Notes: a model not told the origin generated them from the letters alone. A stretch of 64,000 nucleotides of DNA from Chloroflexota bacterium (GCA_026707745.1 JAPOWG010000040.1:1-64000), one strand, 5' to 3'. Positions 7,213 to 16,505 are shown, counted from the stretch's first letter. Made by a program: numbers and translations.

Positions 7213-8961
7213 ATGCAAGGACTTTCCTCCCAGCAGACAACAATTCATTCACGATTGCCTTTCGTGATCATCTTTCTCATCGTGCTGGCTGGTTACCTGG
7301 TGATAAACCTGGCAAACTTCCAGTTTTTCCCGCGCTCGGTCCGACAGGAGATGGAACGACGCGGCAGCGCCATCACCAGTTCGACGCGCAGGATACCTGC
7401 GGAACGCGGCCTGATTTATGACCGAGACGGCGAGCCCCTAGCCTTTAACACATTGCAGTATCGTGTTGGCGTCAGCCCTAGCCTGGTAGCTGATGCTTTA
7501 GGCCTCAGCAGGCAACTCGCGCTTATCCTCGATATCGACGAGTTCGAGATACATCGCCGCGCCACCAGCGACAATCTCTGGGAGTTTATCGCCGGTCCCA
7601 TTTCGGCGGACCAGGGACAGGCAATTGCCGCCCTTGACGAGATTTCCGTTGATCTGGAAAAGATACCGAAGCGCTTTTATCCACAGGGTCCCTTGGCGGG
7701 CCACGTGATCGGCTTCGTTGTTGACGAGGAACTTAAAGGCGCGATGGGCGTCGAAGGCGCCTACAACGACACCTTGGCCGGCCGTGTTCTGGATCTTTCC
7801 GTCAGCAATGTGCCGATTGACTTGCCGGAGGATGTACCGACCGATCAGCGAGGCCAAGACATCCTGCTGACCTTGGATCGAGATGTACAGTTCTGGGTGG
7901 AATCAGAATTGGAAAGAGCGGTTCTGGAATCGGGCGCGTTCCGAGGCTCGGCCATCGTCATGGATCCGCGTAACGGCGATATTCTCGCCATGGCCAACGA
8001 CCCAACGCTGGACCCCAACATTTTCCTGGAAATCGAAGACCCCAATCTCTTGCTAAACCCGTCCATCAACGAAGACTTTGAGCCCGGATCTATCGTGCAA
8101 GCGCTGACGGTTGCCGCAGGCCTGGAAACGGGCGCCATCACACCGTACTGGACTTACAATGACGAGGGAAACCTTGACGTAGGCGGCTACAAGATTTGGA
8201 ATCGGCGCTTCCAAACCCACGGCACCATCGATGTGTCTCAAATACTTGTTCGTTCCGTCAATGTTGGCGCCGCTACCATCGCTCTCGAGATGGGCATGGA
8301 CGATTTCTACAGCATGATGCGCGCATTTGGTTTGGGACAGATCACCGGCGTCGATCTGTTCGCGGAAGAAAGCGGCGAACTCAAGGTCCCCGGCGATAGC
8401 AATTGGTCGGAAAGTTATCTGGGACTGAACAGCTATGGACAGCGCATGAAGGCGACGCCCCTGCAAATGATCACGGCTTTTGCGGCAATCGCCAACAACG
8501 GCATCATGCGTCAGCCTCGCATCGTGCGCCAGGCGATCACCGAGGACGGCGTGCAAAACGCGCAGGCGATCACCATACGCCGAGTCATTTCCGAGGAGAC
8601 CGCCAGTATTGTCACTGATCTATTGGTACAATCGGTCACCGAAGGGGCGCCGGCGGCGCAACTGCCCGGCTATACTATCGCCGGGAAGGCGGGCACCGCG
8701 CGTATCGCAACCGCCCTGGACTATGAAGTGGGCCGCAATTCATCCATCGTGACGTTTATTGGCTTTTTGCCGGCGGACGATCCGCAAGTCGTCGTCATGG
8801 TCAAGTTGGATCGGCCTGATGATTACTACGGTTACGAAGTCGCCGCGCCGGTATTCCGGCGTCTGGCCGACCGACTGGTGATCTTGCTCGAGATACCGGT
8901 TGACGAGGTACGGCACAACCTGGCGCGCTCCACGCGCAATATCAGTTCGGTCGGCAGCTGA
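7213..8961 (+). CDS. ftsI: FtsI/PBP2-type penicillin-binding protein with altered active site
   Basis: A 582-residue class B penicillin-binding protein: N-terminal membrane helix (17-33), pedestal domain with ERGLIYDRDGEPLA (64-77), and C-terminal transpeptidase domain. In the family the domain cross-links septal peptidoglycan. The first motif, expected as SxxK, reads S293-I-V-Q296, so the acylation lysine is missing. The second, S348-V-N350, fits SxN. The third, expected as KTG, reads K492-A-G-T495. The fold landmarks around these (EPGS, SYGQRMKATPLQM) are intact and there is no frameshift. The DNA codons at 8098 (CAA) and 8689 (GCG) are unambiguous. It may be a non-catalytic scaffold for FtsW; position and length otherwise match ftsI. 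Confidence 0.88.
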   Translation: MQGLSSQQTTIHSRLPFVIIFLIVLAGYLVINLANFQFFPRSVRQEMERRGSAITSSTRRIPAERGLIYDRDGEPLAFNTLQYRVGVSPSLVADALGLSRQLALILDIDEFEIHRRATSDNLWEFIAGPISADQGQAIAALDEISVDLEKIPKRFYPQGPLAGHVIGFVVDEELKGAMGVEGAYNDTLAGRVLDLSVSNVPIDLPEDVPTDQRGQDILLTLDRDVQFWVESELERAVLESGAFRGSAIVMDPRNGDILAMANDPTLDPNIFLEIEDPNLLLNPSINEDFEPGSIVQALTVAAGLETGAITPYWTYNDEGNLDVGGYKIWNRRFQTHGTIDVSQILVRSVNVGAATIALEMGMDDFYSMMRAFGLGQITGVDLFAEESGELKVPGDSNWSESYLGLNSYGQRMKATPLQMITAFAAIANNGIMRQPRIVRQAITEDGVQNAQAITIRRVISEETASIVTDLLVQSVTEGAPAAQLPGYTIAGKAGTARIATALDYEVGRNSSIVTFIGFLPADDPQVVVMVKLDRPDDYYGYEVAAPVFRRLADRLVILLEIPVDEVRHNLARSTRNISSVGS

Positions 8962-8974
8962 GGGCCCCCTGCAG

Positions 8975-10024
8975 ATGGAAGCGAAACTACCGCTGGCATT
9001 AAGCGTAGGTGGGGCGACCTTCTTACTGGGTGTTATCTGGGGTGGTCCCTTCGTAGAGATACTGCATCGCTTCAAGCTCGGCAAGCAGATCCGCGCGGAG
9101 TTGATGGACAGCCCGCATGTGAAGAAAGTCGGCACGCCAACGATGGGCGGGATCATGATCATCCTGCCGACGATTGCCATCACACTTGCTCTCAATATCT
9201 CACGCATTGTTCAGGAAGGCGAAGGGCGAAGCATCTTGCTACCGCTGTCGGTATTAATTGGATTCGCTCTGTTGGGCTTGATCGACGACTGGGAGGGCAT
9301 ACAGACATCGCGCGGTAGCGTGGGCGAAGGCTTATCCGGGAGAGTGAAGTTTCTGGGACAGATTGTCCTGGCGTTGATCGCATCCACCATCATGTCACAG
9401 GTAGGCTTTTCCTACGCCAACTCCATGCCGCTTCCGCTGATACCGGTAGAAATCCCATTGCATCCGCTAATTTTCATCGCGATCAGCACCTTTATCATCA
9501 TCGGTAGTTCCAACGCCACCAACTTCACCGATGGATTGGACGGTCTTGCCGGTATCGTGACCGCGAGCGCGTTCGGCGCTTACGGCGTTATCGCCTATTT
9601 GCAGAATCAGATTTTCTTAATTGACCTTTGTTTCATAGTCGTGGGCGCGTGTTTCGCCTTTCTGTGGTACAACGCGCATCCCGCACAGTTGTTTATGGGA
9701 GATACGGGTTCCCTGGCTCTGGGCGCGACGCTTGGCACAGTCGCGGTTATGACCGGTCAGTGGCTCTTGTTGCCGATTATCGCGATCGTGCCCGTCATGG
9801 AGATCTTGAGCGTGATCTTGCAGGTGGCTTCCGCCAAGTTGAGCCGACGCTTTTACGGCGTGGATATCCGGCCGTTTCGCCGTACGCCAATACATCATCA
9901 CTTTGAATTGGGCGGCTGGAGCGAGACGCAAATCGTTCAGCGCTTTTGGCTGATCAGCATTCTATGCGCATTCATCGGCGTGGCTTTGGCGCTGCTGCGG
10001 CAGCGCGCGCTCGGACCGCTTTGA
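8975..10024 (+). CDS. mraY: Phospho-N-acetylmuramoyl-pentapeptide transferase
   Basis: MraY moves phospho-MurNAc-pentapeptide to undecaprenyl phosphate to make lipid I, in the cytoplasmic membrane. The signature motifs are present: KVGTPTMGG near 49, NATNFTDGLDGLAG, the FMGDTGSLALG metal site, and TPIHHHFELGGWSE near the C terminus. About ten membrane helices are evident over 349 residues. I placed the start at the ATG at 8975. The frame is open further upstream, but that part overlaps ftsI and looks like neither a signal nor a conserved N terminus. murE and murF, often found just before mraY, are not here. Confidence 0.96.
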   Translation: MEAKLPLALSVGGATFLLGVIWGGPFVEILHRFKLGKQIRAELMDSPHVKKVGTPTMGGIMIILPTIAITLALNISRIVQEGEGRSILLPLSVLIGFALLGLIDDWEGIQTSRGSVGEGLSGRVKFLGQIVLALIASTIMSQVGFSYANSMPLPLIPVEIPLHPLIFIAISTFIIIGSSNATNFTDGLDGLAGIVTASAFGAYGVIAYLQNQIFLIDLCFIVVGACFAFLWYNAHPAQLFMGDTGSLALGATLGTVAVMTGQWLLLPIIAIVPVMEILSVILQVASAKLSRRFYGVDIRPFRRTPIHHHFELGGWSETQIVQRFWLISILCAFIGVALALLRQRALGPL

Positions 10025-10064
10025 TGCGCGCTCTTCCACATTTGGCTCAGGATTGCCTCGACTA

Positions 10065-11474
10065 ATGCCAGCACGAGACTACCTGTCCGGCAAACGGATT
10101 GTCATATTCGGCTTTGGACGACAGGGAAGGGCTTTAGCGCGCTGGTTGCGAACCATCGGCGCCGAAGTTGTGGTCACGGATAGCCGCGGCGCGAAAGAGT
10201 TGGGCATCCGCCGTTCACAATATCCCGGGACGCGTTTCTTTCTGCGCGGGCATCCGGAAGAAGTATTGATCGGCGCAAGAGCCATCTGTGTTTCCGGCGG
10301 GGTTCCGCTGGACCTGCCGATATTTGAGTTGGCGCGCAGGCGCAACATCCCTTTTACCAACGACGCGCAATTATTTATCGAGCGCTGCCCGGCGCCCGTC
10401 ATTGGCATCACCGGCAGCGCCGGGAAGACAACCACCACCTCCCTGGTGGCAAAGATATTGAGGGTAGCCGGCTACACGGTCTGGCTGGGGGGCAATATCG
10501 GGAACCCGCTCATTGAAGACCTTCCGAAAATCACAGAAAACGATGTGGTTGTTATGGAGCTTTCCAGCTTTCAACTAGAGTTGATGAGCAACAGCCCGCA
10601 AGTCGCTGCCATACTCAACTTGACGCCCAATCATCTTGACCGGCACGGTACGCTGGAGCGTTATGCCGCTGCCAAAGCCAACATCATCCGATACCAGAAG
10701 CAAATGGACGTCGCCGTGCTCGGCTGGGATGACCCCGGCAGCCGCGCGATGGAGCAGCTAGTTCGCGGCGAATTGTCGGCGTTCAGCGCCTATGATCTGG
10801 TGCCCGATGGCGCGTTTCTATTGGGCAATCGCGTTTTTGTGGCGGGATCCGCCAGTTACGATTCGACACCGCATGTTGTCTGCCCGCGGGACGAGATTCC
10901 CCTGCGCGGCGATCATAATATGGCGAATGTCCTGGCGGCCTGCGCGATAAGCGGTTCGATGGGATTGGCCATCGATCGTCCCGGCGTCATGCCCGAGGCG
11001 ATGCGCGAGGCGATTCGCGCCTTTCGCCCGGTGGCGCATCGCCTGGAGACGGTGCGCCGAATCGCCGGCGTTACATACGTGAATGACAGTATCGCTACCG
11101 CGCCGGAACGCCTGATTGCCGCCTTGCAAAGCTACGACGAACCGCTGATATTGCTGATCGGCGGCGCGGACAAAGATTTGCCCTGGGAAGTCGCGCTGCA
11201 GTTGGCGCTGGCAAAAGCGCGGCATATCATCATCTTCGGGGAGGAGGGCGAGAAACAGGTCGCCACCAAGATCATGAAGCTGCTTTCGCTGATGACTGTC
11301 CGCGACGATCAGATATCACGGGCGCAGACGCTGGAGGAGGCCGTACATCGCGCATCTGAAGTCGCGCAAGATGGTGATGTTGTGCTCTTGTCGCCCGGCG
11401 GAACGAGCTACGATGCCTATGCCGACTTTGCCGAGCGCGGAGATCACTTTCGCCAATTGGTATCTGCACTATAA
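10065..11474 (+). CDS. murD: UDP-N-acetylmuramoylalanine-D-glutamate ligase
   Basis: MurD adds D-glutamate to UDP-MurNAc-L-Ala using ATP in the cytosol. Seen are the N-terminal Rossmann-like domain (IVIFGFGRQGRAL), the ATP loop GSAGKTTTT, the central NLTPNHLDRHGTLERYAAAK motif with the lysine that is carbamylated in Mur ligases, and the C-terminal domain. The motif usually written NDSKATN reads NDSIATAPE, so the Lys is Ile and the last Asn is lost; I believe related lineages share this variant, but I cannot check. The ATG at 10065 gives 469 residues; a TTG at 10053 is an alternative. Confidence 0.92.
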   Translation: MPARDYLSGKRIVIFGFGRQGRALARWLRTIGAEVVVTDSRGAKELGIRRSQYPGTRFFLRGHPEEVLIGARAICVSGGVPLDLPIFELARRRNIPFTNDAQLFIERCPAPVIGITGSAGKTTTTSLVAKILRVAGYTVWLGGNIGNPLIEDLPKITENDVVVMELSSFQLELMSNSPQVAAILNLTPNHLDRHGTLERYAAAKANIIRYQKQMDVAVLGWDDPGSRAMEQLVRGELSAFSAYDLVPDGAFLLGNRVFVAGSASYDSTPHVVCPRDEIPLRGDHNMANVLAACAISGSMGLAIDRPGVMPEAMREAIRAFRPVAHRLETVRRIAGVTYVNDSIATAPERLIAALQSYDEPLILLIGGADKDLPWEVALQLALAKARHIIIFGEEGEKQVATKIMKLLSLMTVRDDQISRAQTLEEAVHRASEVAQDGDVVLLSPGGTSYDAYADFAERGDHFRQLVSAL

Positions 11475-11511
11475 TGGATTTACGCATGTGGGCGGACAAA
11501 GAGCGAGTCCT

Positions 11512-12837
11512 ATGACGGAACAAGCCATCCACAATGATAGCGGGCGTCGCCGGTTTCGGCGGCGGTTGAGCCGCAGTCCCGGCTTGACGATTGTCGGCGA
11601 CGATAGCGCTCGTCCGCTGGGGCCGGTCAATCGCAGTTTTTTCGCCACGCTGGACAAGCCGCTGCTCGCCATCGTCATCCTGCTTTTGATAATCGGCTCG
11701 CTCATGGTTTACAGTTCCACGTTTGACTGGAGCAATGATACCTACGGGACCGCTACGGGCTTCTTTGTGGAGGAGCACCTGCGCAACGTTTTATTTTCCA
11801 GCGTGGCGCTCATGTTCTTCGCGGCAGTTGACTATCGGTTTTGGAAACGTTTCTCGGTGTGGCTGCTGCTCTTCACGATCGGCGCTCTGCTCGCTGTGCT
11901 GCTGGTGGGCGATGACAAGTTTGGCGCCCGTCGTTCCCTGGTTGGGGGCCGCTTTCAGCCGGGGGAACTGGCGGAATTCACAGTTGTCGTTTATCTGGCG
12001 GCTTGGCTCGGTTCAAAGAATGCACGGGTCGGCAGTTTTTTCTTTGGTTTCCTGCCATTCATAATGGTCGTTGGCGTCATTGCCTTCTTGATCACGCAAC
12101 AGCCGGACCTGAGTTCGGCGGCAATCGTCGCCTTGACAGCCGGCATCATGTTTTTCGTCGCCGGCGCGAACCTGTTCCATATCATAGCGCTGGGTGGACT
12201 GCTTGGCGCTGTGGCATATGTGCTAGTCGCGGGGCTGGGCTACGCGCAGAACCGTATTATCGACTTTCTGGCGGGGCTCAACGATCTGACCTTGACGAAC
12301 TACCATACTCAACAGGCGATCGCCGCGTTCATGAAGGGCGGCTGGACTGGCGTGGGATTGGGACAATCAGCGCAGAAATTCGGCGCTTTGCCAGCGCCAC
12401 ATACCGATAGCATTTTCGCGGTCATCGGCGAGGAATTTGGCGTCTTGGGCGCCGCGGTCGTCGTCGCGCTCTACGTTGCCTTGGCGATACGGGGATTCCG
12501 CATGGCGCGGCACGCGCGCGATACCTTTGGTTCGCTGCTTTGCGTCGGCTTTACATCGTGGGTGATCGTCCAGGCCTTGCTGAATATCGCGGTGATGACC
12601 AACGCCGTACCGTCTACGGGCGTGCCCTTGCCCTTCATCAGCTTCGGTGGATCTTCGTTGATGGTGGTGATGATCGGTATCGGCCTGATGCTGAGCGTAC
12701 AGCGAGTGGCATTGCGGCGGAAGCGAGCTTCCGAACGGAGAAACGAGATTGCGAATACTGATCGGGGCTGGGGGAACCGGCGGTCACGTCTATCCCGCGC
12801 TGGCAACCGCCCAGGCGCTATTGGCCGACGGCAATAG
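11512..12837 (+). CDS. ftsW: FtsW lipid II polymerase (SEDS family)
   Basis: A polytopic SEDS-family glycosyltransferase that polymerises lipid II at the septum with its FtsI partner. After a basic, cytosolic N terminus (about 45 residues with RRRFRRRLSR) there are about ten membrane helices. Recognisable are YSSTFDWS near the first helix, ITQQPDLSSA, the loop GLGQSAQKFGALPAPHTDSIFAVIGEE carried in two parts, and PFISFGGSSL near the end. The ATG at 11512 is the first start past the murD end. The basic C-terminal tail extends 89 bases into murG in another frame, an unusually long overlap. Length is 441 residues. Confidence 0.94.
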   Translation: MTEQAIHNDSGRRRFRRRLSRSPGLTIVGDDSARPLGPVNRSFFATLDKPLLAIVILLLIIGSLMVYSSTFDWSNDTYGTATGFFVEEHLRNVLFSSVALMFFAAVDYRFWKRFSVWLLLFTIGALLAVLLVGDDKFGARRSLVGGRFQPGELAEFTVVVYLAAWLGSKNARVGSFFFGFLPFIMVVGVIAFLITQQPDLSSAAIVALTAGIMFFVAGANLFHIIALGGLLGAVAYVLVAGLGYAQNRIIDFLAGLNDLTLTNYHTQQAIAAFMKGGWTGVGLGQSAQKFGALPAPHTDSIFAVIGEEFGVLGAAVVVALYVALAIRGFRMARHARDTFGSLLCVGFTSWVIVQALLNIAVMTNAVPSTGVPLPFISFGGSSLMVVMIGIGLMLSVQRVALRRKRASERRNEIANTDRGWGNRRSRLSRAGNRPGAIGRRQ

Positions 12838-13852
12838 CGAACATCAACTTTTCTTTGTCGGCGCGGTGGGCGGTATGGAACGAGAGTTGGTGCAGGAGTC
12901 GGGAATCCCTTTTGCGGCCTACCACGAGGTTCTGGCCGGGCCCTTGCACGGCGTTGATGCATTTACAGTCGTTTCGAGCGCCGCAAAACTGAGCCTGGGC
13001 ACTCTGCAAGCCTTCAACAGATTACGGGGCCTCCGACCAGGCGTCGCGCTCTTGACAGGTGGCTGGGCAAACTTGCCGCTAGCGCTTGGGGCGCGTATGC
13101 TTGGCATACCGATCGTCATCTATTTGCCCGATATCGAACCTGGATTGACGATCAAGGCCTTGCAGCGCTTCGCAGCGCGAATCGCGACCACGGTGGGCGA
13201 ATCCGCCAAATATTTTCCTGCGGGCAGGTCGGTAGTCACCGGTTATCCCTTGCAGGGCAATCGTTTGCAAGCGACGAGGGAACAAGCGATAGCGAGATTC
13301 AAGCTGAACCCCTCCGGCAAAACGGTACTGGTTTTCGGGGGCAGTCGCGGCGCTCGCAGCATCAATATCGCGCTTGGCGACTGCCTGCCTCGGTTGCTGG
13401 ACGAGGAATTGCAGATCATTCACATCACCGGCGACTTCGATTGGGAACGGAGCATGTCCCAGGTGGGGGCCTATGGGCAACATCCGCGGTATCGTCCCTT
13501 CCCTTATCTTCATGAGGATATGGGATTGGCTTTTGCAGCCGCGGACCTGGCAGTTTGTCGGGCGGGCGCGAGCACCCTGGCGGAATTGCCTCTATTTGCT
13601 TTGCCCGCAATCCTCGTCCCTTATCCCTATGCCTGGCGCTACCAAAGCGTCAACGCGGATTATCTGAGCGATCGTGGCGCTGCGCTGCGCCTGAACGACG
13701 AGGACATGGCATCATCATTGTTCGATAGGATCATAGCGCTAATCCGCGACGACGCGCGCTTGGAGGAGATGCGGGCGAATTCCCGAGCCCTGGCAAACGC
13801 TGAAGGCGCGCGTCGCCTCGCGGACTTGCTAATCGAAGTCGGTGGAGCTTGA
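12749..13852 (+). CDS. murG: Lipid II synthase MurG
   Basis: MurG adds GlcNAc to lipid I at the inner face of the membrane. The glycine loop GAGGTGGHVYPALA starts at residue 5, a second glycine-rich loop FGGSRGARSIN lies mid-protein, and the UDP-GlcNAc site RAGASTLAEL near 270; the total is 367 residues, normal for the family. The start is TTG at 12749 with GGAG eight bases upstream. The ATA-less N terminus MRILIG matches the usual MurG start well. The start lies inside ftsW, suggesting coupled translation. Confidence 0.95.
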   Translation: MRILIGAGGTGGHVYPALATAQALLADGNSEHQLFFVGAVGGMERELVQESGIPFAAYHEVLAGPLHGVDAFTVVSSAAKLSLGTLQAFNRLRGLRPGVALLTGGWANLPLALGARMLGIPIVIYLPDIEPGLTIKALQRFAARIATTVGESAKYFPAGRSVVTGYPLQGNRLQATREQAIARFKLNPSGKTVLVFGGSRGARSINIALGDCLPRLLDEELQIIHITGDFDWERSMSQVGAYGQHPRYRPFPYLHEDMGLAFAAADLAVCRAGASTLAELPLFALPAILVPYPYAWRYQSVNADYLSDRGAALRLNDEDMASSLFDRIIALIRDDARLEEMRANSRALANAEGARRLADLLIEVGGA

Positions 13853-13853
13853 G

Positions 13854-14402
13854 ATGTTGGAGTTAGTCACGTTGATGTGGGTCTTCGTCGCCTGTTTCGC
13901 CGTCGTGGGCACCCAACGAGGCTGGACCAAAGAGATCATCGCCATGGCTGGCATCACTTTGGGGCTCTTTGCGCTTCACCAATTCGATGCTGCCTTGCGC
14001 CAGCAACTTCTGGCGCCCTTTGCAGCCGGGCAAAAGTTTCTCTTCCAGGTCGGCATCTTTTTGCTCATAGCGTTCTTCGCTTACCAAACCCGAGCATTGA
14101 TCGGCAGCGACGCCCGCGAAGCGACCGGCGGCGAAGGCCGAGATCCCGCCCAGTCCAAAGTGCTGGGCGGCATTGTTGGCGCTGCCAACGGCTATCTTGT
14201 GAGCGGCTCAATCTGGTACTTCATGCATATCAACGATTACCCGTTGTCTCCTTATCTGGAAGCGCCGGCAGATGGTTCGCTGAGCTTTGACTCGATCGCG
14301 AATTTGCCGCTCTATGTCCTGGCGGGTGGACCCGGCTCCTCGGGCGATCTTCTTTCGTTGATGGTCATCGTTCTGTTTGTGGTGGTGCTGGTTCTGATTT
14401 GA
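13854..14402 (+). CDS. CvpA-like membrane protein, first of a tandem pair
   Basis: A 182-residue protein with about four hydrophobic segments (roughly 1-18, 26-42, 59-77 and the last 18 residues). It has a CvpA/colicin V production-like N-terminal pattern: short first helix, then RGWTKEIIAMAGITLGL. A glycine-rich GGIVGAANGYLVSGSIWYFM segment follows a charged loop. It is paralogous to the next gene. GGTGGAG six bases before the ATG at 13854 decides the start over a GTG at 13842. It overlaps the end of the murG region within the dcw cluster, so a role in envelope or division is suggested by position only. Confidence 0.7.
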   Translation: MLELVTLMWVFVACFAVVGTQRGWTKEIIAMAGITLGLFALHQFDAALRQQLLAPFAAGQKFLFQVGIFLLIAFFAYQTRALIGSDAREATGGEGRDPAQSKVLGGIVGAANGYLVSGSIWYFMHINDYPLSPYLEAPADGSLSFDSIANLPLYVLAGGPGSSGDLLSLMVIVLFVVVLVLI

Positions 14403-14465
14403 CGCCGAATTTGCGGAGACGGTACGAGTTTCTGGTTTTCTTGTGACTACACGGGATAGAGCAAC

Positions 14466-14993
14466 GTGATTAGTTTCGCATCGTTAATGTGGGCTACGGC
14501 TATCTTCTTCGCCCTGATGGGCGCGCTCCAGGGATGGCAACGCCAACTGATCGCCACAACTGCTATGCTGCTGGGATTTTTTGCCATTTTCCAATTTGAC
14601 AGTCTGCTGCGTGGCAGCCTGTATTTGCTTCTGACGAATGGACAGATCTTTCTGTTGCAGCTTTGCGTCTTTTCGGCGATTGTCGTATTCGCTTACCGCA
14701 ACGAGGCAGTCGTTAATCCCGAAGGCAGAATAGGCCGCATTCGAAACGGGTTGCTGGGCGCGCTAGCCGGTTGCGTCAATGGCTATCTCCTGGCTGGGTC
14801 CGTCTGGTATTTTCTCGATATCAACCGTTATCCGTTTCCACAGCTTTTGTCAGCTCCCGCGGAAGGCAGCGTGAGCTATCTAGGTGTGGGATCCATGCCA
14901 GCGATCTTATTGGGCGGAGGCTTGACCGGTAGCGGAGATCTGTTGGCGCTGACTATCTTGGTTCTGCTCGCGATTGTCATAGTGATCGTGTGA
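14466..14993 (+). CDS. CvpA-like membrane protein, second of a tandem pair
   Basis: 175 residues, clearly a paralogue of the preceding gene. The shared order is a first helix ending in a GW motif (LQGWQRQLIATTAMLLGFF), FQFDSLLRG, a charged loop, then NGLLGALAGCVNGYLLAGS with WYFLDINRYP, SAPAEGS and a hydrophobic C-terminal helix. In both copies the WYF-(M/L)-(H/D)-IN segment is followed by a Pro-containing loop and an AP-(A)-(D/E)-GS motif. The start is GTG at 14466. Function is unknown; CvpA-like proteins have been linked to envelope integrity in other bacteria. Confidence 0.65.
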   Translation: MISFASLMWATAIFFALMGALQGWQRQLIATTAMLLGFFAIFQFDSLLRGSLYLLLTNGQIFLLQLCVFSAIVVFAYRNEAVVNPEGRIGRIRNGLLGALAGCVNGYLLAGSVWYFLDINRYPFPQLLSAPAEGSVSYLGVGSMPAILLGGGLTGSGDLLALTILVLLAIVIVIV

Positions 14994-15117
14994 CCTGGCT
15001 ATCGGCTGGCCATGCCATAGCAGAAATCTTTTCGACAGTCACTCGCTTGGGTTATGCCTCGGCAAACGCGGAAGCGCTAAAAGATCATTTCCAAAAAAAC
15101 TGGGACTGTGGAGACGA

Positions 15118-16503
15118 ATGCTCAAATTGACGCCCGGGCAGCACATACATCTTATTGGCATCGGCGGCGCGGGTTTGTCCGCCATTGCGCGCATTCTCCT
15201 GCAGCGCGGGTTTACCGTCAGCGGTTCAGATGTTCGTCCGAGCGCAATCACCACCGCCTTGCAGAACGAAGGCGCCCGCGTTTATCTCGGTCACCATGCC
15301 GATTTCGTCGACGGCGCCGATTTGGTGCTGATGTCTTCGGCGGTGGCGGCGGAGCATGTCGAGGTGCGCGCCGCCCAGTCAAAGGGCATACCGATTGTCA
15401 AGCGAAACCCCTTCATGGCGCCGCTCTTGGAAGGACAGCGGACGATTGCCGTGGCGGGCACGCATGGGAAAACTACGACCACCTCGATGATCGTGCATAT
15501 CCTGCAGCAGGCCGGGGAGGATCCCAGCTATATTGTCGGCGGCACCATGGGCAATACCGGCAAGAACGCGGGCGTCGGCGCGGGACAAAGTTTCGTGATC
15601 GAAGCCGACGAATATGACAATATGTTCCATGGACTGCGGCCGCAAATCGCGGTAGTCACAAACGTCGAACACGACCATCCCGACTATTTCGCGACGGCAG
15701 AGGACCAGATGAGCGCATTTGCCATATTCGCCGAGCTCGTCCCCGCGTCCGGCACGCTGGTGGCCTGCAGCGATGATAGCGGCGCCCTCAGTCTGTTGAA
15801 TATACGGAAAGAGCGAAGGCTTTCCGCGCTCAGCTATGCTATCGACGATGCGAGCGCCGATTGGCGCGCGACCGAGCTAGTTTTTTCCGAAGCCGAGACT
15901 AGCGCCCGCATCCTTAGAAATGGCGTTTGTCTGGGCAGCTTGGTTCTTAGGGTTCCGGGCGCCCACAATGTTGTCAATGCCCTGGCAGCCACGGTCGTCG
16001 CGGACCTGCACGGCGTGGTTTTTGAAGAGAGCGCGGCCGCCTTGGCCAGCTTCAAAGGCGCCGAACGCCGCTTTGAGGTACGCGGGATTCGGGACGAAGT
16101 GATCATTGTCGACGATTATGCGCATCATCCCACCGAGATCAGGGTAAACATCCATGCCGCTCGCGCGCGCTATCCGCGCCATCGGATTTGGGCGATTTGG
16201 CAGCCGCATACCTTCAGCCGGGTGCGAGAATTCTGGTCAGATTTCCTTTCGGCTTTTGACGCTGCCGATCAGGTATTGATCACACCGATTTACGCCGCGC
16301 GCGAGGACCCGATCGCGGGTATCTCCAGCCAGATGTTGGTCGAATCCATGGCAGATCATCCCAGCGCGCGATTCGCGCCCAACTTTGAGGACGCCGCCGC
16401 TTGCCTGCGCCGGGATATCAAAGATCCGACGGTGGTACTCATTTGCAGCGCCGGAGACGCTAACCGCATAGCCGATCTCTATCTTGAAGCCGACGATCGA
16501 TAG
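15118..16503 (+). CDS. murC: UDP-N-acetylmuramate-L-alanine ligase
   Basis: MurC attaches L-alanine to UDP-MurNAc. It has the N-terminal UDP-binding loop IGIGGAGLSAIARIL, the ATP loop AGTHGKTTTTSM near 118, the catalytic EADEYDNMFH, NVEHDHPDYF, and the C-terminal DDYAHHPTEI. The length of 461 residues is standard. The start is an ATG after GGAGACGA. It follows the CvpA-like pair after a 124-base gap in which I see no gene. Confidence 0.96.
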   Translation: MLKLTPGQHIHLIGIGGAGLSAIARILLQRGFTVSGSDVRPSAITTALQNEGARVYLGHHADFVDGADLVLMSSAVAAEHVEVRAAQSKGIPIVKRNPFMAPLLEGQRTIAVAGTHGKTTTTSMIVHILQQAGEDPSYIVGGTMGNTGKNAGVGAGQSFVIEADEYDNMFHGLRPQIAVVTNVEHDHPDYFATAEDQMSAFAIFAELVPASGTLVACSDDSGALSLLNIRKERRLSALSYAIDDASADWRATELVFSEAETSARILRNGVCLGSLVLRVPGAHNVVNALAATVVADLHGVVFEESAAALASFKGAERRFEVRGIRDEVIIVDDYAHHPTEIRVNIHAARARYPRHRIWAIWQPHTFSRVREFWSDFLSAFDAADQVLITPIYAAREDPIAGISSQMLVESMADHPSARFAPNFEDAAACLRRDIKDPTVVLICSAGDANRIADLYLEADDR

Positions 16504-16505
16504 AT

